Positions 1-9,712 of a DNA stretch of 64,000 nt are shown here, one piece after another. Position numbers and translations under genes: made by a program. The stretch is from Eudoraea chungangensis (GTDB lineage Bacteria > Bacteroidota > Bacteroidia > Flavobacteriales > Flavobacteriaceae), in the NCBI RefSeq assembly GCF_029360665.1, contig NZ_JARDUB010000003.1, forward strand, positions 620,001 through 684,000, given 5' to 3'. The notes beneath the pieces are model-generated. The model worked only from the letters and a program-made list of their open reading frames with translations, had not been told where the DNA came from and made no database searches. Position 1 is the first letter of the stretch. Every line of letters starts with the position of its first letter.

Positions 1-528
1 GTAGGTAATTATGCTGATTACTTGTATAACTATGCCGTTGTTCGGGTAAGTGATGCTGAAATTGCAAAAGATTTGGTTCAGGAAACTTTTCTTGCTGGGC
101 TTAAATCTGCTATTAATTACCAGGGGATTGCCTCTGAACGCACCTGGCTAATTGCTATTTTAAAACGAAAAGTAATTGATCATTACCGAAAAATAAATTC
201 TAAAAAAGGGAAGGCAGAAGTGAGGATGAATTATAGTAACCAGACAGACGCTGAAGGAGATTGGTTAGAAGAACAGGTAGCCGACCCTCTTAGTCTTTTG
301 GAAAATGACAACATTGAAAATGAAGAGCTAGGTTTTGCTATTCAAGAATGCATTGCCCAGCTACCCCAAAAACAGTCGGATGTTTTTACGATGAAAACCA
401 TTAAAGGCCTTTCTACGGAGGATATATGTAATGAATTAGATATTAATCCGTCTAATTTATGGGTAATGATACACCGGGCAAGAACCTCCCTGATGGGATG
501 CCTTAATGAAAATTGGTTTGAATTATGA
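1..528 (+). CDS. ECF-type RNA polymerase sigma factor (5' end cut off by window)
   Basis: Sigma-70 family factor of the extracytoplasmic-function class, which directs RNA polymerase to a small regulon. The reading frame is open from the first base, so the true start lies upstream; the first internal start-like codon is a TTG at 22. Region 2 is seen as DLVQETFLAGLKSA early in the protein, and region 4 as an LPQKQ...GLSTEDICNEL...NLWVMIHRAR helix-turn-helix at the C-terminus. The stop overlaps the ATG of the next small gene (ATGA), the usual arrangement for a sigma factor and its regulator. Its target genes cannot be read from this window. Confidence 0.9.
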   Translation, partial: VGNYADYLYNYAVVRVSDAEIAKDLVQETFLAGLKSAINYQGIASERTWLIAILKRKVIDHYRKINSKKGKAEVRMNYSNQTDAEGDWLEEQVADPLSLLENDNIENEELGFAIQECIAQLPQKQSDVFTMKTIKGLSTEDICNELDINPSNLWVMIHRARTSLMGCLNENWFEL

Positions 529-752
529 TGAATTGTGAAGAAGCAGCCAAAGTGTGCAATAAATTGCAGTATAAAGAGGCTAGTTTATGGGAAAAAATAC
601 AACTCAAATTCCATCTTTTGATTTGTAAAGCCTGTGCCACCTTTTCTAAAAAGAATAACAGACTTACCACTTTAATGGATAAGGCCCCGTTGCAATGCCT
701 ATCTATTCAAGAAAAAAAGATTATGGAAGAAAGTCTGAAAACCGAACCCTAA
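525..752 (+). CDS. Small zinc-finger-like anti-sigma partner
   Basis: A 75-residue cytosolic protein whose start overlaps the stop of the ECF sigma gene by 4 bases, so the two are translationally coupled. It has an N-terminal MNCEEA motif and an H-x3-C-x2-C cluster (HLLICKAC, residues about 30-37), as in the zinc-binding anti-sigma domain (zf-HC2 type). There is no transmembrane segment, unlike classical membrane anti-sigma factors. From position and motif it probably binds and holds the sigma factor; this is inference. The 3' end overlaps the convergent UbiA-like gene by 4 bases. Confidence 0.7.
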   Translation: MMNCEEAAKVCNKLQYKEASLWEKIQLKFHLLICKACATFSKKNNRLTTLMDKAPLQCLSIQEKKIMEESLKTEP

Positions 753-1570
753 TTTACTTCTGAAATAATTACTACGAGTGCCCAAAGAATAGGAATTGCC
801 TCTACATAGAAAGCGGCAAAATATTTTCGTTGTTTTTTTTTTGTTGCACCTATTACACAAAGCAGCAGAATTGATACAAGTGCCTTCTGGGTCATAAGGG
901 AGTTAGATAAGGCATCTTGCAAATAGATTGAACCAAAATAACAGAATACCAATATAACTCCTCCTATTTTTGTTTTTTGTACACCAAATCTTTGTGGGAT
1001 GGTTTTTAAATTGGGCTTATCCGTATTCAAATCTCTTATCTCAAAAGGAATCATTAGAATCAGCACTAATATAATTCGTTGAAACATCGCTAATCCAAGA
1101 TCCCAACTGAGTTGCAAACGTGCATCCAGTATCGGTATTACAACCGTGGTCCCAGCCCAAACCAATGCAACTAACAACACCTTTGTGATTCCTAGGCTTC
1201 TTAAATTCTGACCCTTATTTGTAACCGGTAAGGTATAGCTACCTACTAAAATGAGTAGTAAAAAAACAAACAACCAGGTATTCTTATTCAGAAAACTAAA
1301 AAAATAAGCGCTTACAATTAGAGAAATTATACTAAGAAAAAAAATGATATTGCCATACGGGTAGTTATCATTTTGTTGAGGTCTTAGCTGCACCCCATAT
1401 TTGATATAATTATAGGACCAAATGGTGCCAAAAAACACAAAATACAGAACTTCCTTTTTTAGGACTATGCCTATATTACTATAAGTAATAAGGGTAAGGC
1501 TTAATACCGCCAGAGCTACATGAATACTTGCATCTAGATAAAAATTTAGAAGAATTTTCGCTCTCGACAT
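749..1570 (-). CDS. UbiA-like prenyltransferase-family membrane protein
   Basis: A 273-residue polytopic membrane protein with about eight hydrophobic segments. The opening (LDASIHVALAVLSL) and the spacing of a charged loop (PFEIRDLNTDKPNLKTIPQRFG, about residues 175-195) recall UbiA-superfamily prenyltransferases, which condense a prenyl diphosphate with an aromatic or other acceptor. The full first Asp-rich motif (NDxxDxxxD) is not evident, so activity and substrate are uncertain. It is transcribed away from gcvP and converges on the sigma/anti-sigma pair. Confidence 0.6.
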   Translation of the reverse strand: MSRAKILLNFYLDASIHVALAVLSLTLITYSNIGIVLKKEVLYFVFFGTIWSYNYIKYGVQLRPQQNDNYPYGNIIFFLSIISLIVSAYFFSFLNKNTWLFVFLLLILVGSYTLPVTNKGQNLRSLGITKVLLVALVWAGTTVVIPILDARLQLSWDLGLAMFQRIILVLILMIPFEIRDLNTDKPNLKTIPQRFGVQKTKIGGVILVFCYFGSIYLQDALSNSLMTQKALVSILLLCVIGATKKKQRKYFAAFYVEAIPILWALVVIISEVN

Positions 1571-1667
1571 TAAACAAAATTAAGGAAAGTGTTTATAACC
1601 ATACATTTCGGTTAAAAACTTTAATCCAGAGTCTTCAAAATTCTATATAAAATCGAGATTTAATCGT

Positions 1668-1675
1668 TAATTTTG
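1668..1675 (+). promoter_or_regulatory. Bacteroidota -7 box for gcvP
   Basis: TAATTTTG matches the TAnnTTTG -7 consensus of Bacteroidota primary sigma factors and lies 31 bases before the gcvP ATG. No clear -33 TTTG is seen at the expected distance. Confidence 0.45.
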
Positions 1676-1706
1676 TGAGCTAAATTTTTAGATAAATTCA
1701 AGACTT

Positions 1707-4559
1707 ATGAGCACTGAATTATTTGCTTCCAGACATATTGGAATAACAGAAAATGATCTTCCAAAAATGCTTGATATTGTTGGTTCTAATAGCTTGGAAC
1801 AGTTAATAACAGAAACCATCCCGGATGATATTCGACTTAACAAGCAGCTTCCTTTAGATAAGGCAATGAGCGAGCATGAATTCTTACTCCACACCAATAG
1901 TCTTGCTAAAAGAAATAAGATTTTCAAAACCTATATAGGCCTTGGGTATCATGAGAGCATAACTCCTTCTGTAATTAAACGAAACATACTGGAGAACCCA
2001 GGTTGGTATACAGCCTACACACCGTACCAGGCAGAAATAGCTCAGGGAAGACTAGAAGCGTTATTAAATTTTCAGACTATGGTTTGTGATTTAACGGCTA
2101 TGGAATTAGCCAATGCTTCACTCTTAGACGAAAGTACAGCGGCTGCAGAAGCGATGACGATGCTCTTCGATGTTCGGAGCCGAGAACAAAAGAAAAATCA
2201 GGTGGCATGTTTTTTTGTCTCAGAAGAAGTCCTGCCTCAAACCATTGCATTATTAAAAACAAGATCCGAACCCTTGGGTATAAAATTAGTTATTGGTAGT
2301 CATGAGGAATTCGATTTTAGCCAAGATTTTTTTGGAGCACTTCTTCAGTACCCGGGAAAGTACGGACAGATATATGACTACCAAAGCTTTGTAAGCAAAG
2401 CTAAAGAGCAAAATATTAAAGTAGCAGTTGCTGCCGACATCCTAAGTTTAGTACTTCTAACCCCTCCAGGGGAAATGGGTGTTGACGTCGTGGTAGGTAC
2501 TACACAGCGTTTTGGGATACCCTTGGGCTACGGAGGGCCTCATGCGGCATTTTTTGCCACAAAAGAAGCCTTTAAGCGAAGTATTCCAGGTAGAATTATT
2601 GGCGTAACCAAAGATACCAATGGGGATTTTGCACTCCGAATGGCACTTCAAACTAGGGAACAACATATTAAAAGAGACAAGGCCACTAGCAATATTTGTA
2701 CTGCTCAAGTACTTTTGGCGGTTATGGCCGGGGCATATGCCGTGTATCACGGTCCAGAAGGCTTGAAGCGAATTGCTAAAAACATTCATACAAAAACCAA
2801 AGTATTATCCAGAAGCTTAGAAGAAATTGGATTTAAGTTAATCAATGATTCTTTCTTTGACACAATAGAAGTAGACCTAAATAATACTTCCGGTTTACAG
2901 CGTATTGCAGAAGGGAAAAACATTAACTTTTATTATACAGATAAAGGAAGTGTATCTCTTTCCATCAATGAGACTACTTCAGAGAAGGACTTATTAGACA
3001 TATATAGTTGTTTTACGGAGCTCCAAAATATTGAACACCCTCTAAATTGGAATTCTGACGACTTAAATGTTATTCCCTTCGCACTGAACAGAAACTCTGC
3101 ATTTCTGGAGAACGAGGTATTTAATTCCTACTATTCAGAAACGGAGTTAATGAGATATCTTAAGAAACTAGAGCGTAAAGACATGGCCTTAAACCATTCT
3201 ATGATTTCTTTGGGCTCTTGCACCATGAAATTGAATGCAGCTACAGAAATGCTTCCTTTAAGCATGGCAGAATGGGGTAATATACACCCATTTGTACCTC
3301 TAGACCAGGCAGAAGGATATCAAATAGTCTTAAAAGAACTAGAAAAGGACCTAAACATCATTACAGGTTTTGCGGGCACCTCTTTACAACCCAATTCTGG
3401 AGCGCAAGGAGAATACAGCGGTCTAATGACCATAAGAGCATTTCATAGGTCTAAGGGAGAAGGGCATAGAAATATTTGTCTTATACCAGCTTCAGCTCAT
3501 GGAACAAATCCCGCATCTGCTGTTATGGCCGGCATGAAAGTGGTGGTTACCAAAACAGATGAAAAAGGGAATATAGATTTTAAGGACTTAGAGGAAAAAG
3601 TATTAATTCACGCTGAGAATCTAGCTGCCTTAATGGTTACCTATCCAAGTACGCATGGCGTTTTTGAATCTTCCATTATTAGGATTACTTCCTTAATTCA
3701 CGAACACGGGGGGATGGTATACATGGACGGTGCTAATATGAACGCTCAAGTAGGACTTACAAACCCTGCTACGATAGGGGCCGATGTTTGCCATTTAAAT
3801 TTGCACAAAACTTTTGCCATCCCTCATGGAGGCGGTGGTCCGGGTGTTGGACCCATATGTGTTGTCAAAGAGCTTGTACCTTTTTTACCAGGTAATCCGA
3901 TTATTAAGACGGGTGGGGAAGATGCCATTTCATCTATTTCAGCTGCCCCTTGGGGCAGTTCTTTGGTCTGTTTGATTTCCTATGGATACATTAAAATGTT
4001 AGGGGCTCACGGGCTAACACGGGCAACAGAAATAGCTATACTAAACGCCAATTATATAAAAAATCGCCTAAATGGTTCTTACGATGTACTGTACACCGGA
4101 GAAAAAGGTAGAGCAGCCCATGAAATGATTATAGACTGCAGGCCATTTAAACAAAAAGGCATAGAAGTAACAGATATTGCTAAACGTTTAATGGACTATG
4201 GGTTCCATGCCCCAACGGTATCTTTTCCTGTGGCTGGTACACTTATGATAGAGCCTACGGAAAGTGAGAGCCTAGCGGAACTGGACCGTTTTTGTGATGC
4301 TATGATTTCCATAAGAAAAGAAATTGAAGCAGCAGATACTAATCTCCTAAATAATCCTCTAAAAAATGCCCCTCATACATTAGCCATGGTAACAAACGAC
4401 CAATGGGAATTCGCTTATTCAAGGGAAAAAGCTGCCTACCCATTGGCATACGTCAGAGAAAATAAGTTTTGGCCAAGTGTAAGAAGGGTTGACGATGCCT
4501 ATGGCGATCGTAATTTAATATGTACCTGTGCACCCATCGAAGCCTATGCGGAAGCATAA
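1707..4559 (+). CDS. gcvP: Glycine dehydrogenase (decarboxylating), P-protein
   Basis: PLP-dependent P-protein of the glycine cleavage system. It decarboxylates glycine and passes the aminomethyl group to lipoyl-H protein in the cytosol. At 950 residues it is the full-length single-chain form, with both the N-terminal (GcvPA-like) and C-terminal (GcvPB-like) halves. The PLP lysine is K701 in HLNLHKTFAIPHGGGG, followed by the glycine-rich GGGGPGVGP loop. It starts with MSTELFASRHIG, typical of the family. The gcvT and gcvH genes are not in the window. No glycine riboswitch is apparent in the short 136-base leader. Confidence 0.97.
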   Translation: MSTELFASRHIGITENDLPKMLDIVGSNSLEQLITETIPDDIRLNKQLPLDKAMSEHEFLLHTNSLAKRNKIFKTYIGLGYHESITPSVIKRNILENPGWYTAYTPYQAEIAQGRLEALLNFQTMVCDLTAMELANASLLDESTAAAEAMTMLFDVRSREQKKNQVACFFVSEEVLPQTIALLKTRSEPLGIKLVIGSHEEFDFSQDFFGALLQYPGKYGQIYDYQSFVSKAKEQNIKVAVAADILSLVLLTPPGEMGVDVVVGTTQRFGIPLGYGGPHAAFFATKEAFKRSIPGRIIGVTKDTNGDFALRMALQTREQHIKRDKATSNICTAQVLLAVMAGAYAVYHGPEGLKRIAKNIHTKTKVLSRSLEEIGFKLINDSFFDTIEVDLNNTSGLQRIAEGKNINFYYTDKGSVSLSINETTSEKDLLDIYSCFTELQNIEHPLNWNSDDLNVIPFALNRNSAFLENEVFNSYYSETELMRYLKKLERKDMALNHSMISLGSCTMKLNAATEMLPLSMAEWGNIHPFVPLDQAEGYQIVLKELEKDLNIITGFAGTSLQPNSGAQGEYSGLMTIRAFHRSKGEGHRNICLIPASAHGTNPASAVMAGMKVVVTKTDEKGNIDFKDLEEKVLIHAENLAALMVTYPSTHGVFESSIIRITSLIHEHGGMVYMDGANMNAQVGLTNPATIGADVCHLNLHKTFAIPHGGGGPGVGPICVVKELVPFLPGNPIIKTGGEDAISSISAAPWGSSLVCLISYGYIKMLGAHGLTRATEIAILNANYIKNRLNGSYDVLYTGEKGRAAHEMIIDCRPFKQKGIEVTDIAKRLMDYGFHAPTVSFPVAGTLMIEPTESESLAELDRFCDAMISIRKEIEAADTNLLNNPLKNAPHTLAMVTNDQWEFAYSREKAAYPLAYVRENKFWPSVRRVDDAYGDRNLICTCAPIEAYAEA

Positions 4560-4716
4560 CTAATTGTTATTAAGTTAGTTACCACTAGTCGGAGATTAAA
4601 AACATAAATATATTTCAGTTAAAAATACCACTGACCATCGTATTCGTTTAAGGGTTCAGAATACAAAAGGGTTAAATTTTTAAGACATTCGTTTTAGACC
4701 AGCAGATGTATCAAAT

Positions 4717-5775
4717 ATGAGTATTGGAATAAGTGGAATAGGAAGTTACATCCCTAAAATTACAAGTGCAAATAAAGATTTTGAAACGAACATGTTTCTA
4801 AATACCGACGGCTCACCCTTAGGTTATTCTAACGAAGTTATTATCGAAAAGTTTAAAGCTATCACAGGAATAGAGGAGAGAAGATATGCGGATAAAGAAT
4901 TAAATACGTCAGACCTTGGTTATTACGCAGCCAAGGAGGCAATAAAAGATTCCGGAGTAAATGCAGAGGATTTAGATTACATCATCTTTGCTCATAACTT
5001 TGGAAATGTTTCCTATGGGCAGTCACAGGGAGATACCGTCCCAAGTCTTGCTACTAGAGTAAAACACCGCCTTAAGATAAAAAACCCCAAATGTGTAGCC
5101 TACGATATGCTTTTTGGATGTCCGGGATGGATTGAAGGTGTAATACAGGCCAAAGCCTTCATTAAAAGTGGTATAGCCAAAAAATGTCTGGTTATAGGTG
5201 CAGAAACCCTTTCCCGGGTAGTAGACGAACATGATAGAGATTCTATGATCTATTCTGATGGCGCTGGAGCATGCATTATTGAAGACAGTGAAAAAGCAGG
5301 GGAGATTTTAGAACATATCTCTGCCACCTATACTAACGATGAGGCTTATTATTTGTTTTTCGGCAATTCCTATAATAAAGACAAAAAAGACAATATACAG
5401 TTTATAAAAATGTATGGTCGAAAAATTTATGAATTTGCATTAAACCACGTACCCCAAGCAATGAAAACCTGTTTAGATAATAGTGGAATCCCAATATCAG
5501 AATTAAAAAAAATCTTCATCCATCAGGCAAACGAAAAAATGGACGAGGCCATAGTTAAGAGGTTTTATCAACTCTACAAGCTGCCCGTGCCGGCTAATGT
5601 GATGCCCATGAACATAAAAGAACTGGGCAACAGCTCTGTGGCTACGGTACCAACACTGTTCGACATGGTGACTAGCGGAAAAATAAAAAATCAGCATATA
5701 GAAAAAGGGGATGTTGTTATCTTTGCAAGTGTTGGCGCAGGAATGAATATTAATGCCATCGTTTATAGATGCTGA
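4717..5775 (+). CDS. 3-oxoacyl-ACP synthase III family protein (FabH-like)
   Basis: Thiolase-fold condensing enzyme of 352 residues. The Cys-His-Asn triad is visible as C135 in LFGCPGW, H269 in IHQANEK and N305 in GNSSVATVP. FabH proper starts fatty-acid synthesis from acetyl-CoA and malonyl-ACP. This divergent homologue, followed by a methyltransferase and a glycosyltransferase, may instead act in a secondary lipid or surface-molecule pathway (inference). The stop lies 4 bases before the preferred start of the methyltransferase, so the two are probably co-transcribed. Confidence 0.85.
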   Translation: MSIGISGIGSYIPKITSANKDFETNMFLNTDGSPLGYSNEVIIEKFKAITGIEERRYADKELNTSDLGYYAAKEAIKDSGVNAEDLDYIIFAHNFGNVSYGQSQGDTVPSLATRVKHRLKIKNPKCVAYDMLFGCPGWIEGVIQAKAFIKSGIAKKCLVIGAETLSRVVDEHDRDSMIYSDGAGACIIEDSEKAGEILEHISATYTNDEAYYLFFGNSYNKDKKDNIQFIKMYGRKIYEFALNHVPQAMKTCLDNSGIPISELKKIFIHQANEKMDEAIVKRFYQLYKLPVPANVMPMNIKELGNSSVATVPTLFDMVTSGKIKNQHIEKGDVVIFASVGAGMNINAIVYRC

Positions 5776-5779
5776 AAAT

Positions 5780-6310
5780 ATGTACGAAAAAACCTATCCC
5801 AGTAAAAGGTATATAAATACACTGGAATTTCTACAAAAACATATTTCGAAAGACGAAACCATTCTCGATCTAGGCGTGAACAATCCCTTTTCCGAGTTAA
5901 TGAAGGCAAATGGTTATGTGGTTACCAATACCAATGGAGAAGACTTAGACCTGGAGTTCAGCAGAGTTACCAAAGGAACGGAAGATGTTGTAACCGCCTT
6001 TGAAATATTTGAGCATATGCTGGCTCCATTTAATGTCTTAAGGGCAGTTAGGTCTAATAAATTAGTAGTGAGTATTCCGTTAAAACTATGGTTTGCCTCT
6101 GCCTACAGAAGTAAAACTGATCCCTGGGATAGACATTATCACGAATTTGAAGCCTGGCAATTCGATTGGCTGTTAGAAAAATCTGGCTGGAGAATAATAG
6201 ATAGATCTACATTTACAAACCCAGTTAAAAAATTAGGTATCAGACCGCTATTACGATTATTTACCCCAAGATATTACTTAGTCTACGCCGAGAGAAAAAA
6301 GAAAGATTAA
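5780..6310 (+). CDS. Class I SAM-dependent methyltransferase
   Basis: A 176-residue protein with a Rossmann-type SAM-binding opening (ETILDLGVNNPFSELMKANGY) and a Methyltransf_11-like acidic motif (TAFEIFEHMLAP). The C-terminus has the LxxYAER strand usual for these enzymes. An ATG at 5753 lies in frame inside the KAS III gene. I prefer the ATG at 5780, just after that gene's stop, because the region before it looks non-conserved. The acceptor is unknown; the context is the second gene of a KAS III-methyltransferase-glycosyltransferase set. Confidence 0.75.
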   Translation: MYEKTYPSKRYINTLEFLQKHISKDETILDLGVNNPFSELMKANGYVVTNTNGEDLDLEFSRVTKGTEDVVTAFEIFEHMLAPFNVLRAVRSNKLVVSIPLKLWFASAYRSKTDPWDRHYHEFEAWQFDWLLEKSGWRIIDRSTFTNPVKKLGIRPLLRLFTPRYYLVYAERKKKD

Positions 6311-6335
6311 AAAACACTCACAATTACAACTCGTT

Positions 6336-7187
6336 TTGAGATATTTCATTGTTATCTGCGCGCATAATGAAGAAGAGTTTTTAGAACAGACTTTAAAGTC
6401 TGTTCTAGATCAAAGCATATTACCACAACAAGCAGTGGTCGTAAACGACAACTCTGTAGACAATACAGAAGGTATTATTGATCTTTTTGCAACTGAGTCC
6501 GCAGTCATTCACAAAATTAATCACAATTCTACGGAATTGCATATGCCTGGATCCAAGGTGATCGATGCCTTTTATGCTGGCTTATCTGTCATTCCAAAAG
6601 AGTACGACTTTATAGTAAAGCTAGACGCAGACATCATTTTACCCGAGAATTATTTTGAAAAAATTATTGAACTAATCCGGTCCAATCCAAAAGCCGGAAT
6701 CCTGGGAGGATTTGCATATGAAGCAGATAACCATGGAAGTTGGGTGCTAAACCACCCAATGAACAAAGATCACGTCAGGGGAGCTTTTAAAGCATATACA
6801 AAAAACTGTTTTACAGCAATAGGTGGATTAAAAAAGGCCATGGGATGGGATACTGTAGATGAACTTTTGGCAAGATATCACGGGTTTACCGTCATCACCG
6901 ATGCAAGTCTAAAAATAAAACACCTAAGACCGTTAGGTAGCTCCTATTCCAAAAAGGCCAGGTATTTACAAGGAAAGGCCATGTATAGAATGCGCTATGG
7001 TTTTGTTTTAACAGCCTTATCCTCTCTAAAGATGGCTTTCGCCCGTAAGAAAGTTGCTCTCTTTATGGACAGTATTAGTGGGTATTTTATGGCTAGCAAA
7101 GACAAAACTTCATTTTTAGTAGATAGTGATGAAGGTGCTTACATACGAAAATACCGTTGGAACTCTATCCGGAACAAGCTATTCTAA
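6336..7187 (+). CDS. Glycosyltransferase family 2, TTG start
   Basis: A 283-residue GT-A fold enzyme. The N-terminal strand (RYFIVICAHNEEEFLEQTLKS), NDNSVDNTEG and the DxD-like motif KLDADIILP (about residues 90-100) place it in GT2, which transfers a sugar from a nucleotide-sugar to lipid or polysaccharide acceptors at the inner membrane. Translation appears to start at TTG 6336; the next Met would remove the first beta strand and the nucleotide-binding loop. Third gene of the 4717-7187 set. The 3' end overlaps the convergent pafA gene by 9 bases. Confidence 0.82.
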   Translation: MRYFIVICAHNEEEFLEQTLKSVLDQSILPQQAVVVNDNSVDNTEGIIDLFATESAVIHKINHNSTELHMPGSKVIDAFYAGLSVIPKEYDFIVKLDADIILPENYFEKIIELIRSNPKAGILGGFAYEADNHGSWVLNHPMNKDHVRGAFKAYTKNCFTAIGGLKKAMGWDTVDELLARYHGFTVITDASLKIKHLRPLGSSYSKKARYLQGKAMYRMRYGFVLTALSSLKMAFARKKVALFMDSISGYFMASKDKTSFLVDSDEGAYIRKYRWNSIRNKLF

Positions 7188-8861
7188 GGCCTTTACCACC
7201 GGTTCTCCAGTACTCCCATTAGGAAATGCAATACCCAAAAGAACAGCTATCGTAGGAGCAATATCAGTTATTTCAGTTCTTTCAATAGTTGCACCTTGAA
7301 GGATTCCCTTCCCATATAATATCAATGGAACATGAGTATCATATATATTAGAAGACCCATGGGTAGATCCTGTTTTGCTATAGTCAATATATCCAGTATT
7401 TGGCACTAGCATTATATCCCCTGATCGCATTCTATTGTATCCATTTTGTAGTATATACGGCAGTCCCTTGGTAAATTCCCCGTTTTGTAGTTGGTATGCT
7501 GTATAGACATTACGATAATGCCCTTGTTTTAAGAGCTCTTCCGCCAAAGAAGACTGCACTTCTTGAAGAGATAAATCCAGATTCTTTATAACCATATGAT
7601 CTAAAAATATCTGATTATTGGAAACGTTCCTAATGAGCTCTGCAGCCCCATACGTATACTTTATATTTTCTTTCAGAGACTTTATCGCCGTTTGTTTATT
7701 CAAATACCCAGCTGGGATTTTATTATCTTCTAAAAATGCCGGAACATGTACTGCTCCATGATCTGCTGTTAAGAAAACGGTATAATTACCCTCACCAACT
7801 CCTTCATCTAAATAGTCTAAAAGGCGAATCAATTCCCCATCCAAACGCATATAAGTATCTTGGACTTCTTTAGAATTAACGCCATATTTATGCCCAACAT
7901 AATCCGTACTTGAATAGGATATGGCTAAAAAGTCTGTGATCTGATCCTTCCCCAGATTTTCTGCCTCAATGGCCGCCAAAGCAAAATCGGTAGTTATACT
8001 ATTTCCATATGGGGTACTTCTTAATATATTATAATCGCCGTTTGCATTCCAAATTTCATCTAGATTATGAGGAAATATCGGTGCCTTTTCCTCTTTAAAA
8101 ACACCCTCGTACTTTGTATTATCCGGACCACTTTCTACATACGAATTAATATCTTCCAAGGTTGTCCAAGCTTTTTTATACTGGGAAACACTTCCTGCCT
8201 GATTAAAGGTCTGTACCCAATCAGGAAGCTTATTCATGTAATAGGAACTACTTATCCATCTGCCATCTTTTCCTCCTTCAAACCAATATGCAGCATTAGC
8301 TGTATGTCCGCCCGGTAATACGGCACCCCTATCTTTAAGTGCAATCGAAATAACTTTAGATCGCATTTGACTATGCAATCTTAATTGATCCGTTACAGTA
8401 CTGACTAACATACGTCCTGGCGACATTTTCCCTGCTTCAGAAGATGAACCTATTGTATTGTATGCAGGATCCCCTGCACAATACACAGATTCCCCTGAAA
8501 GCTTATCGTACCAATTGTTACCTATAACCCCGTGAACAGAAGGAGTTGTTCCGGTATAAATAGATGCATGCCCTGGACCTGTACTGGTAGGAGCATAGTT
8601 ATAATGGTTATTCTTACAATTAAAACCACCGTTTACCAATCGCTTAAATCCCCCATCCTGAAACCGGTTCCAATACCTAGTTAAATAGTCATAACGCATC
8701 TGATCCACCACAATACCAACCATTAGTTTAGGCTGAGTGTATAGGGAAACCTTATCGGGCAAAACTTCAGATTTTTTTGACTTTCGCTGGCCTTGAACTG
8801 TAGTGATACACAAAAGCAAGCATATGAACGAGAAAGAAAGAAAAGAAAGTCTAAAAGGCAT
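7179..8861 (-). CDS. pafA: PafA-type alkaline phosphatase
   Basis: A secreted or periplasmic phosphomonoesterase of the alkaline-phosphatase superfamily. It has an N-terminal signal peptide ending near VQGQ. It carries the metal-binding GIVVDQMRYDYL motif, the nucleophile threonine in APTSTGPGHASIYTG (about residues 92-94), and later metal ligands in STDYVGHKYG and FLTADHGAVHVP. The length (560) and these motifs match Bacteroidota PafA, which is calcium-activated and not repressed by phosphate in known cases. It releases phosphate from organic phosphates, valuable in marine settings. Confidence 0.92.
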   Translation of the reverse strand: MPFRLSFLSFSFICLLLCITTVQGQRKSKKSEVLPDKVSLYTQPKLMVGIVVDQMRYDYLTRYWNRFQDGGFKRLVNGGFNCKNNHYNYAPTSTGPGHASIYTGTTPSVHGVIGNNWYDKLSGESVYCAGDPAYNTIGSSSEAGKMSPGRMLVSTVTDQLRLHSQMRSKVISIALKDRGAVLPGGHTANAAYWFEGGKDGRWISSSYYMNKLPDWVQTFNQAGSVSQYKKAWTTLEDINSYVESGPDNTKYEGVFKEEKAPIFPHNLDEIWNANGDYNILRSTPYGNSITTDFALAAIEAENLGKDQITDFLAISYSSTDYVGHKYGVNSKEVQDTYMRLDGELIRLLDYLDEGVGEGNYTVFLTADHGAVHVPAFLEDNKIPAGYLNKQTAIKSLKENIKYTYGAAELIRNVSNNQIFLDHMVIKNLDLSLQEVQSSLAEELLKQGHYRNVYTAYQLQNGEFTKGLPYILQNGYNRMRSGDIMLVPNTGYIDYSKTGSTHGSSNIYDTHVPLILYGKGILQGATIERTEITDIAPTIAVLLGIAFPNGSTGEPVVKALE

Positions 8862-8974
8862 AAATACAATATTAATTAGTCAAAAATACTTAATTAAAGT
8901 TTTTAAAATATGAAATCAAGGTCAAATCAATGCTAATATTACTATTTTTACGATTAGAATCGCAGAACGTTTTC

Positions 8975-9712
8975 ATGGGATATTTAGCGTCAATTGGGAA
9001 TTACTCTATTATGGTCAAAGAGGTTTTTAAAAAACCAACCAAATGGTCGATCATGAAGAATTTAATTCTAAAGGAGATAGACGAGTTAATCTATGGTTCG
9101 TTAGGGATAATAATATTTATTTCAATTTTTATTGGTGGAGTTGTTGCCATTCAAACGGCTCTAAACATGACCAATCCACTTATTCCAAAAAATTTAATTG
9201 GTTTCGCTACTAGACAATCCGTAATCTTAGAATTTGCCCCGACCTTTACTTCTATTATCATGGCGGGTAAAGTAGGCTCTTATATCACTTCTAGTATTGG
9301 CACCATGCGAGTTACAGAGCAAATAGATGCCCTGGAGGTAATGGGCGTAAATTCCTTAAACTACCTTATTTTTCCAAAAATAATTGCCATGCTTTTTTAT
9401 CCTTTTGCCATAGCCATAGCCATGTATTTAGGTGTTTTGGGAGGTTTAATTGCAAATGTAATGGGAGAACATAGTACCACAGCAGAATTTATTGAGGGAA
9501 TACAAATAGATTTTATCCCTTTTCATGTCACTTATTCATTTATTAAAACTTTGGTATTTGCTTTTTTAATTGCTACTATTCCCTCTTTCCATGGGTATTA
9601 TATGAAAGGTGGAGCTTTAGACGTAGGAAAAGCCAGTACTACTTCGTTTGTTTGGACTAGTGTGGCAATAATTATTGCAAACTTTGTACTGACACAACTA
9701 TTACTTGGCTGA
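8975..9712 (+). CDS. mlaE: MlaE-family ABC transporter permease
   Basis: Inner-membrane permease of a phospholipid-transport (Mla-type) ABC system. It is about 245 residues from the preferred ATG at 8975 (MGYLASIGNYSIMVKEVF). An upstream ATG at 8930 adds 15 residues not expected for the family. Family features include GGVVAIQTALNM, FAPTFTSIIMAGKVGS and GTMRVTEQIDALEVMG, with about five membrane segments. The stop overlaps the start of the ATPase gene (TGATG), so the two form an operon. No MlaD-type substrate-binding gene follows here. Confidence 0.9.
   Translation: MGYLASIGNYSIMVKEVFKKPTKWSIMKNLILKEIDELIYGSLGIIIFISIFIGGVVAIQTALNMTNPLIPKNLIGFATRQSVILEFAPTFTSIIMAGKVGSYITSSIGTMRVTEQIDALEVMGVNSLNYLIFPKIIAMLFYPFAIAIAMYLGVLGGLIANVMGEHSTTAEFIEGIQIDFIPFHVTYSFIKTLVFAFLIATIPSFHGYYMKGGALDVGKASTTSFVWTSVAIIIANFVLTQLLLG

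Noticed and set aside
1571-1706. Glycine riboswitch before gcvP
   Set aside because: Only 136 bases, of which about 30 follow the promoter; no paired aptamer structure is visible.
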